A DNA stretch of 64,000 nt. It comes from Domibacillus iocasae (GTDB taxonomy: Bacteria > Bacillota > Bacilli > Bacillales > Domibacillaceae). Below the pieces are notes generated by a model, which was not told the DNA's origin, did not search any database, and saw only the letters and a program-made list of their open reading frames with translations. Positions 54,220 to 63,625 of the stretch are shown here, piece after piece. A program made the position numbers and the translations under genes. Every line of letters begins with the position of its first letter. Within the stretch, counting starts at the first letter, position 1. The stretch covers positions 124,001-188,000 of the forward strand of contig NZ_MAMP01000012.1 of assembly GCF_001750285.1 (NCBI RefSeq). Direction: 5' to 3'.

Positions 54220-55185
54220 TTACTCTTTTTCAGCAGGGTTATGTGTAGGGAAGTAAGGTAAAACATACTCACCAAGCTCTTGAATAATATCTTCAGCCGG
54301 ACGCTGCGCAAAGTATAAAACGAACGCCAGATGATTAACGCCTATTGCCTGAAACTCATGAAGCAGTTCGATTAAATAGTTGCGTCCAAGATGGAAACCC
54401 AGTGGGATTTTCATCGGTTGTTTATCGGGATTTTCCGATAAGTCGATAAACAAAGTTTGCGTAAAAGGCTTAAACACTCCTGGTGCTTTTACATCTGCCA
54501 GTCCGCGATAGTCCTGTACCAGCCTTGCTTGCTGTTTTATGTCTCTAGGGTATTGAATCCACCCGTCACCATGTTCGGCAATCCACTCAATCGACTGGCT
54601 GCTGAAGCCGGTCGGCATAATCGGAATAGAAGAGTAAGGCTTTGGAAACATTCTCATCTCTCTGCCGTCAATGACGCCTGAACCGGAATGGATAGTCGGG
54701 CTGTTCTCATGGAGCAGCCGGTCAAGCGTATCATAATTCTTATTAAAGAGGACGCCGCTTTTTTCTTTTGATACACCAAGAGCGAAGAAATCTTTTTCCC
54801 GGTCGCCAGAAGCGACCCCCATGATAAGACGTTCAGGAAACAATCGATCAATGGAGACGGCTTCCTTTGCGACTCGTACAGGATGGCGAAGAGGAAGGAC
54901 GACGCTTGCTGTACCTAATGCAATTTGTTTTGTTTGTGCAGCCAGATACGTTAAATAAATCCAGATATCATACATTTGGCCATTATCATCAATCATAAGG
55001 TTCTGCATCGTCACATCCCGCAGCCAAAGTGCTGAAAATCCAAAGTCTTCAATTTTACGGGCCAGATTCAATTGATTTTCCATAATAGGCATCTTGCTCA
55101 TTTTTGCAGTCGGCAGGACAAAGCCAAGTGTCATTTTGTTCTTTTGGTACATTCTTTGATAGGCTCGGTGTTCTAACAAGCTCAT
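54220..55185 (-). CDS. luciferase-type oxidoreductase (BA3436-like)
   Basis: A 321-residue LLM-fold protein of a different branch: 'MTLGFVLPTAKMSKMPIMEN', 'GFSALWLRDVTMQNLM', 'ALGTASVVLPLRHPVRVAKE' and 'RLFPERLIMGVASGDREKDF'. It resembles the luciferase-type oxidoreductases called BA3436 family; this is from memory. GAGGAACC lies before the ATG. It starts 22 bases after the ArsR gene stop, so both are probably one transcript. Confidence 0.88.
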   Translation of the reverse strand: MSLLEHRAYQRMYQKNKMTLGFVLPTAKMSKMPIMENQLNLARKIEDFGFSALWLRDVTMQNLMIDDNGQMYDIWIYLTYLAAQTKQIALGTASVVLPLRHPVRVAKEAVSIDRLFPERLIMGVASGDREKDFFALGVSKEKSGVLFNKNYDTLDRLLHENSPTIHSGSGVIDGREMRMFPKPYSSIPIMPTGFSSQSIEWIAEHGDGWIQYPRDIKQQARLVQDYRGLADVKAPGVFKPFTQTLFIDLSENPDKQPMKIPLGFHLGRNYLIELLHEFQAIGVNHLAFVLYFAQRPAEDIIQELGEYVLPYFPTHNPAEKE

Positions 55186-55207
55186 TTGGTTCCTCCTTCG
55201 CCATGTA

Positions 55208-55561
55208 TCACAAGTTTAAACCGATATAGTGGTAGAATTGCTTAATCATTTCTTCGTTTCTTCGGTAATACGTCCATTGCCCAATTCTTTTCGATTCCAG
55301 CAGCCCGCTCTGCAGAAGGATGGATAAGTATTGGGAAGTTGTGGACTGAGAGGTGCCTGTTTTTTTATGAATATCGCTCACACAAACGCCGCCTTCAAAA
55401 TCTGCCTCTTTAATCACATGTGCCTGCGCTGAAAAGTTTGTTTCCGCATCTTTAAGCATTTGGAGGATATTTAATCTTGTCTGATTAGAAAGTGCTTTAA
55501 AAATTTCAACTGCTTTTTCGTCATTCATCGCATGTAATTCCTGTTTCAAAATTGTCAGCAC
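55208..55561 (-). CDS. ArsR family transcriptional regulator
   Basis: A winged-helix repressor of up to 117 residues. 'EIFKALSNQTRLNILQMLKD' and recognition helix 'IHKKTGTSQSTTSQYLSILL' are typical of ArsR, followed by 'SGLLESKRIGQWTYYRRNEE'. The metal-binding ELCVCDL motif is absent (here 'GGVCVSDIHKK'), so it probably senses something other than metals. The start may be the GTG at 55561, a TTG at 55549 or ATG at 55528. It heads the operon with the third luciferase-like gene and probably controls it. Confidence 0.9.
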   Translation of the reverse strand: MLTILKQELHAMNDEKAVEIFKALSNQTRLNILQMLKDAETNFSAQAHVIKEADFEGGVCVSDIHKKTGTSQSTTSQYLSILLQSGLLESKRIGQWTYYRRNEEMIKQFYHYIGLNL

Positions 55562-55770
55562 CCTTCTTTCTTCAGTATGTCCAGAGATTTTAAACTAACC
55601 ATATGATAATATTTACATATCGGTAAATAACGATATGCCGATATTATGCCTGTTTTACCAAAATGTCAAATAGTATGAACTTTTTATGTACAGCCAAATA
55701 AATGCTAACAATGATGCTAAATTTGTCGATAAATAAATATGATAACAAAAAAAGAATGAGGTGCACAATT

Positions 55771-57486
55771 TTGAATTGGTTTTACAATTTAAAAACGTCG
55801 GTGAAATTAGTATCAGCGTTTGCAATTATGGCGATTATTGTCGGGTTAGTGGGTATTTTTGGTTTAACAAACTTAGGGAAAGTGAATGAACAGCTTACTT
55901 TCATGTATGATGAGCGGGTTGTCCCAATCAGTGATTTAGGGAGTACTGAAACGAATTATCAGCGTATTCGTGTTAATATTCGCGATATGGTGTTTGTAGC
56001 TAAAACACCAGAGGAAAAGAAAGAGTTGGAGGATAGGTTGAAGGAAATCCAAGCGGAAATTGATACCAGTATTGAAAAATTTGAAAATACATATGTGGTA
56101 GAATCTGAACAGCAGCTGCTTGATCAATTACATCCCGCATTAGAAGAATACTATGGCTATTTAGACGAAGCAAAAGGGTATGCTTATGCTAATGACACCG
56201 AAGCTTATCTTACATTAGCGCCTGCATTTAAAGCAGCTGGTGATAAAGTACAGGATATTCTAAAGGAGTTAATTCAATTAAATATTGAGCTTGGTCAAAA
56301 ATCAAAGGCAGAAGCGGACGCATTAGCAAATTCTGCTCGTACAATAACAATAATAGTCATTGTTTTGGCGGTATTATTTAGTGTTGGATTCGGATATTCC
56401 ATCGCTCGAATCATTTCAAAACCATTAAAGAATGTTGTGGCATTAGTGGAGAATGTTTCCAAAGGTGATTTAACTAAAACAACAGACATTCATACAAAAG
56501 ATGAAGTGGGACTATTAGCAGTTTCAGTCAACAACATGATCATGAGTTTAAGACAAACAGTAGGAAGTATTATTGTATCATCTGAAAATGTGGCTGCATC
56601 CTCACAAGAAATTTCAGCTACGACCGAGGAAATCGCAGGCAGTGCCTCTAATCAAGCCAATGACGCGCAGACCATCACAGAATTGTTCCGGGACATTGCC
56701 AATAGCACAGAAAGTCAAGCCAATGATGCCCGTGTAATGAAAGAACAATTTAATGAGTTAAACGAGGCCATTAATTCCATCTCGAAAAGCGCAGAAGAAA
56801 CATCAAATCTTTCAGAAGGAATGCTTCAGGTCTCAAATGAGGCAGGGAAAATTGTTAAAACATCTATGAATGGCATGAATCAAGTAAGTGCTCAAATGAG
56901 CCTTCTTGAGGAAGATGCAGAGAAAATTGGTCAGATTATCACCGTTATTAGCGGAATCGCGAATCAAACGAACCTATTAGCCCTAAATGCGGCGATTGAA
57001 GCGGCACGTGCAGGAGAGCAAGGGAAAGGATTTGCCGTAGTAGCAGATGAAGTTCGAAAATTAGCAGAACAGAGCAGTACGGCGACAAAAGAGATAACGG
57101 ATATTATTAAAGAAATTCAAAGTAATACGAAACAAAGTGTTGTATACGTGAATGACGGGGTAAGTGCAACGAATGAGACGGAGAAAGCATTCGACTATAT
57201 TTCTGAGATGGTTCGCGAGTCCGTTACAAAGATAAATGAAATTGCAGCAGCTAGTGAACAGCAGTCTGCACAGTCAAGTGAAGTAATGCGTTCTATTGAG
57301 AACATTGCAGCAGCCAGTGAGCAGCAGTCTGCTCAAACAGGGAATGTAATGCGTGCAATCGAAAGTATTGCCGGTGCAAGTGAAGAAGCAGCTGCAGCCA
57401 GTGAAGAAACGGCGGCAACAACCCAATCCCTTGCAAGTCTTGCCGAGGATTTGAATCAAACCGTGTCCGGTTTCAAACTACAATAA
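55771..57486 (+). CDS. methyl-accepting chemotaxis protein
   Basis: A 571-residue receptor. A transmembrane helix (about 12-32) is followed by a four-helix-bundle sensor with an extracytoplasmic '[20 protein letters not shown]' (4HB_MCP type), a second helix (about 190-212), a HAMP domain, and a long coiled-coil signalling domain with the conserved hairpin tip '[20 protein letters not shown]' near 400. The C-terminal part is rich in alanine/serine repeats. TTG at 55771 follows GAGGTG. The ligand is unknown. Confidence 0.92.
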   Translation: MNWFYNLKTSVKLVSAFAIMAIIVGLVGIFGLTNLGKVNEQLTFMYDERVVPISDLGSTETNYQRIRVNIRDMVFVAKTPEEKKELEDRLKEIQAEIDTSIEKFENTYVVESEQQLLDQLHPALEEYYGYLDEAKGYAYANDTEAYLTLAPAFKAAGDKVQDILKELIQLNIELGQKSKAEADALANSARTITIIVIVLAVLFSVGFGYSIARIISKPLKNVVALVENVSKGDLTKTTDIHTKDEVGLLAVSVNNMIMSLRQTVGSIIVSSENVAASSQEISATTEEIAGSASNQANDAQTITELFRDIANSTESQANDARVMKEQFNELNEAINSISKSAEETSNLSEGMLQVSNEAGKIVKTSMNGMNQVSAQMSLLEEDAEKIGQIITVISGIANQTNLLALNAAIEAARAGEQGKGFAVVADEVRKLAEQSSTATKEITDIIKEIQSNTKQSVVYVNDGVSATNETEKAFDYISEMVRESVTKINEIAAASEQQSAQSSEVMRSIENIAAASEQQSAQTGNVMRAIESIAGASEEAAAASEETAATTQSLASLAEDLNQTVSGFKLQ

Positions 57487-57587
57487 ACGTACAGATCATT
57501 TTCTTGATTTGGTTTTAATTAATCGTCAGAAACACTCACCATGTCTGAAAACTTCTAGATATGAGGGCGTTTTTAAAATGAAAAATA

Positions 57588-57637
57588 GCTGCCGACAAAG
57601 TCGGCAGCCTGAAGCGGTCCCTTTGTAAGGGACCGCT
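57588..57637 (-). terminator. double hairpin terminator of the ABC-F gene
   Basis: On the minus strand AGCGGTCCCTT / AAGGGACCGCT (57613-57637) is followed by GCTGCCGAC / GTCGGCAGC (57588-57608) and a T-run. The MCP gene on the other strand ends 100 bases away. Confidence 0.72.
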
Positions 57638-57723
57638 ATATATTTGTGCAGTTTTGAAGCTGCATTCTTAGCTTTTGTTCCTTCATTCGACCAGCTTGTG
57701 TGGCCGGTCATCTTGCGCTTTTC

Positions 57724-59346
57724 TTATGAGGCGTACATCGCTTTTACTTTTTTCTGAAGTTCCGCATCATCTAAATATTCATCGTATGTGACGGATTTGT
57801 CCACAATACCGTTTGGCGTAATGTCAATAATACGGTTGGCTGTTGATTGAACGAACTGATGGTCATGGGATGCGAAAATCATGGCGCCTTTAAAATTGAT
57901 CAAGCCGTTATTAAGCGCGGTGATCGACTCCAAGTCCAAATGGTTCGTTGGCTCGTCCAAAAGCAGTATGTTTGAGCCGGACAGCATCATTTTTGACAGC
58001 ATGCAGCGGACTTTTTCGCCTCCGGATAACACACTCGCTTTTTTCAATGCTTCTTCTCCAGAGAACAGCATCCGGCCAAGAAAACCGCGCAGGAAGCTTT
58101 CGCTTTCATCCGCCGGTGAAAATTGACGAAGCCATTCAACGAGCGTCATGTCTGATCCATCAAAATACTCCGAGTTATCTTTCGGGAAGTAAGCCTGTGT
58201 TGTTGTAACGCCCCATTTGTACGAGCCTTCGTCTGGTTCCATTTCGCCTGCTAAAATTTTAAAGAGTGCTGTTTTTGCGCCTTCGTTTGTTCCGACAAGG
58301 GCAATTTTGTCATTATTGTTCATAATAAAGCTGACGTTATCAAGCACTTTTACGCCGTCAATTGTTTTTGTTAAACCATCTACACGCAATACATCATTGC
58401 CGATTTCGCGTTCCGGTGTAAATTGTACATATGGATAGCGGCGGGATGACGGCTTAATATCATCAAGCGAAATTTTATCAAGTGACTTTTTCCGTGATGT
58501 CGCTTGTTTAGACTTTGATGCGTTAGCGCTAAAACGAGCGATAAACGCCTGGAGCTCTTTAATTTTTTCTTCTTTTTTCTTATTAGCATCCGACTGCAGC
58601 CTTTGCGCCAGCTGGCTTGATTCATACCAGAAATCATAGTTGCCTGCATAAACTTGAATTTTGCCAAAGTCAAGATCTGCTATGTGCGTGCATACCTTAT
58701 TAAGAAAGTGACGGTCATGGGACACGACAATAACGGTATTTTCAAAGTTGATCAAAAATTCTTCCAGCCAGCGGATTGCCTGAATGTCAAGGTGGTTGGT
58801 CGGCTCATCAAGCAAGAGAACATCCGGTTTGCCAAACAGCGCTTGTGCAAGAAGCACTTTCACTTTGTCAGAACCATCCAAGTCCGCCATTAATTTATCA
58901 TGCATTGCATCTGAAATGCCAAGACCTGAAAGCAAAATTGCTGCTTCCGACTCCGCTTCCCAGCCGTTCATTTCCGCAAATTCACCTTCAAGCTCAGCAG
59001 CGCGCATGCCGTCTTCATCTGTGAAGTCTGCTTTCATATAAATGGCGTCTTTTTCTTTCATCACTTCATATAAACGCGCATGGCCCATAATAACAGTTTC
59101 CATGACGCTGTACTCTTCATATTCAAAGTGATTTTGCTTTAACACAGCAAGGCGTGCATCTTTTGGCATTGATACATGGCCTGTCTGAGGCTCCAAGTCG
59201 CCAGCGAGAATTTTAACAAACGTTGATTTTCCTGCACCGTTTGCGCCAATCAAGCCGTAGCAGTTCCCAGGTGTGAATTTCAAATTAATATCTTCAAACA
59301 ATTTTTTGTCGCCAAAGCGCAGGCTGACATCTTGTACTGTAATCAA
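57724..59346 (-). CDS. ABC-F family ATPase (YkpA/YbiT type)
   Basis: A 540-residue cytosolic protein with two ABC domains and no membrane part. Domain 1: Walker A 'GANGAGKS', Walker B 'PDVLLLDEPTNHLD', but signature 'LDGSDKVK' in place of LSGGxxx. Domain 2: atypical Walker A 'GTNEGAKT', signature 'LSGGEKVR', Walker B 'NILLLDEPTNHLD'. The linker between is charged (about 235-320). These variations resemble Gram-positive YkpA-like proteins. ABC-F proteins act on the ribosome; there is no antibiotic-resistance hallmark here. Confidence 0.92.
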   Translation of the reverse strand: MITVQDVSLRFGDKKLFEDINLKFTPGNCYGLIGANGAGKSTFVKILAGDLEPQTGHVSMPKDARLAVLKQNHFEYEEYSVMETVIMGHARLYEVMKEKDAIYMKADFTDEDGMRAAELEGEFAEMNGWEAESEAAILLSGLGISDAMHDKLMADLDGSDKVKVLLAQALFGKPDVLLLDEPTNHLDIQAIRWLEEFLINFENTVIVVSHDRHFLNKVCTHIADLDFGKIQVYAGNYDFWYESSQLAQRLQSDANKKKEEKIKELQAFIARFSANASKSKQATSRKKSLDKISLDDIKPSSRRYPYVQFTPEREIGNDVLRVDGLTKTIDGVKVLDNVSFIMNNNDKIALVGTNEGAKTALFKILAGEMEPDEGSYKWGVTTTQAYFPKDNSEYFDGSDMTLVEWLRQFSPADESESFLRGFLGRMLFSGEEALKKASVLSGGEKVRCMLSKMMLSGSNILLLDEPTNHLDLESITALNNGLINFKGAMIFASHDHQFVQSTANRIIDITPNGIVDKSVTYDEYLDDAELQKKVKAMYAS

Positions 59347-59470
59347 ATGTTTTTTCCTCCCAAAATAAATTCATCGCATCTGATTATATCATCCCTGCGG
59401 TAAAAAAAGAACAGACAGACAATTGAAAACGGAACCAAATCTTTTTTTAATCCCGAGTAAGCAAATAGGA

Positions 59471-59498
59471 TTGACTTTGCATTATTTTCTGATAAACT
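59471..59498 (+). promoter_or_regulatory. probable promoter of the cysH operon
   Basis: TTGACT (59471-59476) and TAAACT (59493-59498) with a 16-base spacer, about 45 bases before cysH. The leader is too short for an S-box. Confidence 0.55.
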
Positions 59499-59541
59499 AA
59501 ACTCATTCATAAAGAAGAGAGAATGAAAGAGGTGGGCATGA

Positions 59542-60258
59542 ATGATTACGTTTGAATCGTGGAATGAGCTTCAAAATCAAGTTCCTGATTTTCCAGCGGA
59601 TTCAGAAACAAAGGGTGCACTCGAAACATTACAATGGGCATATGATACTTATGGAGAGAAATTAGTATATGCCTGTAGTTTCGGAATCGAAGGCATCGTA
59701 TTAATCGATTTAATTGCACAGGTAAAACCAGATGCAGAAATCGTTTTTCTTGATACACATTATCATTTTAAAGAAACATACGAAACGATTGATAAAGTAA
59801 AAGCACGCTATCCGCAGCTGAATATTCGTATGCAGCAGCCGGAGATGACAATTGAGGAACAGGCTGCACAATTCGGGCCAGACTTGTTTGCGACAAACCC
59901 GAATAAGTGCTGTGAAATTCGCAAGATTATTCCTCTTCAAAAAGCATTGGCGCCATCAACGGCCTGGATCTCAGGGCTGCGCCGCGAGCAATCGGAATCA
60001 AGAGCCAATACAAACTATTTAAATCTTGATAACCGGTTTGAAAAAATTAAAGTGTGCCCGCTTATTCACTGGACGTGGAAAGAAGTATGGCGCTATGTGA
60101 CAAAACATGAACTTGACTACAATGTGCTGCATGACCAAGGATACCCAAGCATTGGCTGTGCACCATGTACGAAACCAGCATTTTCAATGGACGATATTCG
60201 TTCCGGCCGCTGGAGCGGTTCTGGAAAAACAGAATGCGGTCTTCATACAACATCTTAA
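59542..60258 (+). CDS. cysH: phosphoadenylyl-/adenylyl-sulfate reductase
   Basis: A 238-residue reductase of activated sulfate to sulfite. The PAPS/APS P-loop-like region is '[16 protein letters not shown]' and the catalytic cysteine lies in the C-terminal 'TECGLH'. Two further cysteine pairs, '[11 protein letters not shown]' and 'IGCAPCTKP', would bind an Fe4S4 cluster, so the enzyme can use adenylyl sulfate as Bacillus CysH does. AGAGGTG precedes the ATG. First gene of the sulfate-assimilation operon. Confidence 0.95.
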   Translation: MITFESWNELQNQVPDFPADSETKGALETLQWAYDTYGEKLVYACSFGIEGIVLIDLIAQVKPDAEIVFLDTHYHFKETYETIDKVKARYPQLNIRMQQPEMTIEEQAAQFGPDLFATNPNKCCEIRKIIPLQKALAPSTAWISGLRREQSESRANTNYLNLDNRFEKIKVCPLIHWTWKEVWRYVTKHELDYNVLHDQGYPSIGCAPCTKPAFSMDDIRSGRWSGSGKTECGLHTTS

Positions 60259-60321
60259 TTTTTTTTCACACTAAAACCAAGTATTTAGATAAGATTTCAT
60301 TACTATCGGAGGTATATTCTT

Positions 60322-61461
60322 ATGACAAACATTGCTGCCCACGGAGGCCAACTTATTAACCAGTACAATCCAGATCTTGACTTGACTGGCATTATGAAAG
60401 AAGTAGAACTGGACGCAACAGCATTAAGTGATCTTGAATTAATCGCAACAGGCGCGTTCAGCCCGCTTACCGGCTTTTTAACTCAAAACGATTATGACAG
60501 TGTTGTAAAAGACATGCGCCTTGCGAATGGTACCGTTTGGAGCATTCCGATTACTCTTCCGGTTAAAGATGCGTCAGGCTACGATAAAGGCGATACAGTA
60601 TTGTTAAAGCAAAACGGCACGGTTTATGGTGTATTAAAGATTGAAGACATTTACGAGCCGGACCAGCAGCTTGAAGCACAAAACGTATATAAAACAACAG
60701 AAGATGCACACCCGGGCGTGAAAAAAGTATATAGCCGCGGACCTGTTTATCTTGGCGGTCCGATTACACTTGTGAAACGCATTGAACGCGAACAATTTGC
60801 GGAATTCTATTTTGATCCATCTGAAACACGCCGTATTTTCCAAGAAAACGGCTGGAACAAAATTGTCGGTTTCCAAACGCGGAATCCTGTTCACCGTGCG
60901 CACGAGTACATTCAAAAATCAGCGCTTGAAATTGTCGATGCGCTTCTTTTAAACCCGCTTGTTGGTGAAACGAAGTCCGATGATATTCCAGCAGATATCC
61001 GTATGGAAAGCTATCAAGTGCTTCTTCGTGATTACTACCCGGCAGATCGCGTGAAACTAGCAGTATTCCCAGCGGCGATGCGTTATGCAGGTCCACGTGA
61101 AGCAATTTTTCATGCGCTTGTCCGTAAAAATTATGGCTGTACGCATTTCATCGTAGGTCGTGACCATGCAGGTGTTGGCGATTACTACGGCACATACGAA
61201 GCACAGGAAATTTTCTCAAACTTTACAGCAGAAGAAATCGGTATTACGCTTTTATTCTTTGAACATAGCTTCTTCTGCAAAAAATGCGGCAACATGGCGT
61301 CATCGAAAACATGCCCGCATACGAAAGAAGACCATGTTATTCTTTCCGGTACAAAAGTGCGTGAAATGCTTCGCGCAGGTGATATTCCGCCAGCAGAATT
61401 CAGCCGTAAAGAAGTTGTTGAAGTATTAATCCGTGGCATGAAACAAACTGCGAACGCATAA
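60322..61461 (+). CDS. sat: sulfate adenylyltransferase
   Basis: A 379-residue ATP sulfurylase of the homo-oligomeric type. '[20 protein letters not shown]' holds the HxxH nucleotide motif, and '[20 protein letters not shown]' is the second conserved block. A zinc-binding '[15 protein letters not shown]' segment near residue 315 is typical of Bacillus Sat. GGAGG lies upstream of ATG. It follows cysH by 63 bases, with no sulfate permease between them, unlike B. subtilis. Confidence 0.97.
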   Translation: MTNIAAHGGQLINQYNPDLDLTGIMKEVELDATALSDLELIATGAFSPLTGFLTQNDYDSVVKDMRLANGTVWSIPITLPVKDASGYDKGDTVLLKQNGTVYGVLKIEDIYEPDQQLEAQNVYKTTEDAHPGVKKVYSRGPVYLGGPITLVKRIEREQFAEFYFDPSETRRIFQENGWNKIVGFQTRNPVHRAHEYIQKSALEIVDALLLNPLVGETKSDDIPADIRMESYQVLLRDYYPADRVKLAVFPAAMRYAGPREAIFHALVRKNYGCTHFIVGRDHAGVGDYYGTYEAQEIFSNFTAEEIGITLLFFEHSFFCKKCGNMASSKTCPHTKEDHVILSGTKVREMLRAGDIPPAEFSRKEVVEVLIRGMKQTANA

Positions 61462-61474
61462 GGAGAGAATCGAC

Positions 61475-62074
61475 ATGACAAACAACAATATTGTGTGGCA
61501 TGAACAGTCACTAACAAAAGAAGAGCGTCGTCAAAAAAACAAACACCACAGCGCGGTTTTATGGTTTACCGGGCTGTCGGGTTCCGGCAAGTCAACGGTC
61601 GCAAACGCTGCGGCCCGCCGCTTGTTTGACCTTGGCGTAAGCACATATGTATTAGATGGCGATAACGTCCGCCACGGCTTAAATAAAGACCTCGGATTTT
61701 CCGATGAAGCACGCAAAGAAAACATCCGCCGTATCGGTGAAGTGGCGAAATTGTTTGTAGATGGCGGCCAGCTTGTTTTCACTGCGTTTATTTCTCCATT
61801 CCGTGAAGATCGTGACACCGTCCGTGCGCTGCTCGGAAAAGATGAATTTATCGAAGTATTTGTAGAGTGTCCGATTGAAAAATGTGAAGCACGTGATCCA
61901 AAAGGCTTGTATAAAAAAGCAAGAGCAGGTGAAATTCCTGAGTTCACCGGCATCTCTTCTCCATACGAAGCACCGGAAAAGCCAGAATTGATTGTCAACA
62001 CGGATCAATACTCCGTTGAAGAGTGCGTCGATCAAATTATCGGTTATTTAAAAGAAAAAAACATGCTACAATAG
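61475..62074 (+). CDS. cysC: adenylylsulfate kinase
   Basis: A 199-residue kinase that makes PAPS. The P-loop is '[20 protein letters not shown]'; also conserved are '[20 protein letters not shown]' and '[16 protein letters not shown]', '[18 protein letters not shown]' and '[16 protein letters not shown]'. Starts 14 bases after the sat stop with AAGGAGAGAA. As cysH also carries Fe-S motifs, PAPS may serve sulfotransfer or as an alternative substrate. Confidence 0.96.
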   Translation: MTNNNIVWHEQSLTKEERRQKNKHHSAVLWFTGLSGSGKSTVANAAARRLFDLGVSTYVLDGDNVRHGLNKDLGFSDEARKENIRRIGEVAKLFVDGGQLVFTAFISPFREDRDTVRALLGKDEFIEVFVECPIEKCEARDPKGLYKKARAGEIPEFTGISSPYEAPEKPELIVNTDQYSVEECVDQIIGYLKEKNMLQ

Positions 62075-62105
62075 AGAGAAATGTACGATGAACGGAGGTG
62101 GCACG

Positions 62106-62879
62106 ATGGGCAAAATATGGCTTGTCGGTGCAGGTCCGGGAGACCCGGATTTAATTACGGTTAAAGGGTTAAAGGCGATACAGGAAGCAGATGTCATTTT
62201 ATATGATCGTTTGATCAGTATGGAGCTTCTCGAGCATGCAAAAGAAGGAACAGAACTTCTTTTTTGCGGAAAGCTGCCGGATCGTCATTTTGTTCAGCAG
62301 GAGAACATTAATGAACTTCTTGTTGAGCATGCGAAGCAAGGGAAACAGGTTGTCCGGTTAAAAGGCGGCGATCCTTATGTTTTCGGGCGAGGTGGCGAGG
62401 AAGCGGCATTTGCTGTGCAAAATGGCATTGAGTTTGAAGTTGTACCAGGTATAACATCTGGTATTGCAGCTCCTGCTTATGCTGGCATCCCTGTTACCCA
62501 CCGTGATCACGGAGCGTCTTTTGCTATCGTGACAGGCCACCGTAAAGAAGGCGCAGGAGAAGAAATGAAATGGGCTTCCTTAGCAAAAGGAATCGATACG
62601 ATCGCTATTTACATGGGCGTGAAAAACCTTCCTTATATTCAAGAACAGCTTCTGAAGTATGGAAAGTCTCCTGAAACGCCCGCGGCCCTTATTCATTGGG
62701 GAACGACAGCAAAACAGCAAACGGTCACAGGTACGCTTTTGGATATACATGATGTCGCACAAAAAGAAGGTATTACAAACCCAAGTATGATTGTAATCGG
62801 TGAGGTCGTGAAAATGCGCAGTGAGCTTCAATGGTTTAAAGAAAACACATTGAATGTCTCAGGAGGTGCAAAAGGATGA
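62106..62879 (+). CDS. sumT: uroporphyrinogen-III C-methyltransferase (SumT)
   Basis: A 257-residue SAM-dependent methyltransferase that makes precorrin-2, for siroheme (cofactor of sulfite reductase). 'WLVGAGPGDPDLITVKGLKA' begins the family motif, 'VVRLKGGDPYVFGRGGEEA' and 'EVVPGITSGIAAPAYAGIPV' follow. It corresponds to B. subtilis YlnD. ATG at 62106 after GGAGGTGG is used instead of ATG 62088, which lies within the ribosome binding region. Its stop overlaps the start of sirB. Confidence 0.95.
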   Translation: MGKIWLVGAGPGDPDLITVKGLKAIQEADVILYDRLISMELLEHAKEGTELLFCGKLPDRHFVQQENINELLVEHAKQGKQVVRLKGGDPYVFGRGGEEAAFAVQNGIEFEVVPGITSGIAAPAYAGIPVTHRDHGASFAIVTGHRKEGAGEEMKWASLAKGIDTIAIYMGVKNLPYIQEQLLKYGKSPETPAALIHWGTTAKQQTVTGTLLDIHDVAQKEGITNPSMIVIGEVVKMRSELQWFKENTLNVSGGAKG

Positions 62880-63625
62880 AAGCCGTACTTTACATTTGCC
62901 ACGGAACGCGTGTAAAAGAAGGCGCGAAGCAGGCAGCTGATTTCATTAAAAAAACGATGCCGCTTGTTGATGCACCCATCCAGGAAATTTGCTACCTTGA
63001 ATTGTCTCAACCATCTATTGAAGAAGGTTTGCGCGCCTGTATTGAAAGAGGAGCAACGGATATCATTGCGATTCCGTTTCTTCTTTTAACAGCAGGTCAT
63101 GCAAAGGAAGACATTCCGACTGAATTGTCTCATGCCGCAAAACAATTTCCGGATGCCGTGATTCGATACGGTGAGCCGCTCGGTGTGCATGAACAAATTA
63201 TTGATGTTCTGATTGACCGAATGAAAGAAGCAGCAACGATTCAGTCGGATGCGACCGTTCTACTTGTAGGCCGCGGTAGCAGCGATCCAGCGACCAAAGA
63301 AGATTTCAGCCGCATTCTTCACCTTTTTAAAGAAAAAACCAAGTTAACTGATGTGTATATTGGATATATGGCCGCCTGTGAACCTGCTTTTGAAGATGCG
63401 CTTGGGCAAGTGGCTGCATCAAATCCGAAACAGCTGTTTATTGTTCCGTATTTGCTGTTTACCGGCGTATTGACAAAATCAATGGATAGAGCCATCAAAA
63501 AGCTTGAATTGGATGGAGACGTCCATTTATGCAGGCATCTTGGCTACACCCCGGTGATCGGACATATATTAGCAGAGCGTGTGGAAGAAGCCGCACAGTC
63601 GGAGCCCGTATGTTTCCCATTATGA
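62876..63625 (+). CDS. sirB: sirohydrochlorin chelatase SirB (CbiX-like)
   Basis: A 249-residue chelatase that inserts iron into sirohydrochlorin. The N-terminal half carries 'YICHGTRVKEGAKQAADF' with the metal-binding histidine and 'LLTAGHAKEDIPTE' with the second; the C-terminal half repeats the fold ('LLVGRGSSDPATKEDFSR'). Corresponds to YlnE. The start overlaps the sumT stop by four bases and its end overlaps the start of sirC by 16 bases. Confidence 0.93.
   Translation: MKAVLYICHGTRVKEGAKQAADFIKKTMPLVDAPIQEICYLELSQPSIEEGLRACIERGATDIIAIPFLLLTAGHAKEDIPTELSHAAKQFPDAVIRYGEPLGVHEQIIDVLIDRMKEAATIQSDATVLLVGRGSSDPATKEDFSRILHLFKEKTKLTDVYIGYMAACEPAFEDALGQVAASNPKQLFIVPYLLFTGVLTKSMDRAIKKLELDGDVHLCRHLGYTPVIGHILAERVEEAAQSEPVCFPL

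Noticed and set aside
57526-57711. Minus-strand ORF MTGHTSWSNEG... after the ABC-F gene
   Set aside because: It has no good ribosome binding site, and most of it runs through the double hairpin terminator; only the first 25 codons look protein-like.
59347-59541. S-box (SAM riboswitch) upstream of cysH
   Set aside because: The space between the promoter and cysH is about 45 bases, too short for an S-box, and no characteristic stems or terminator are present.
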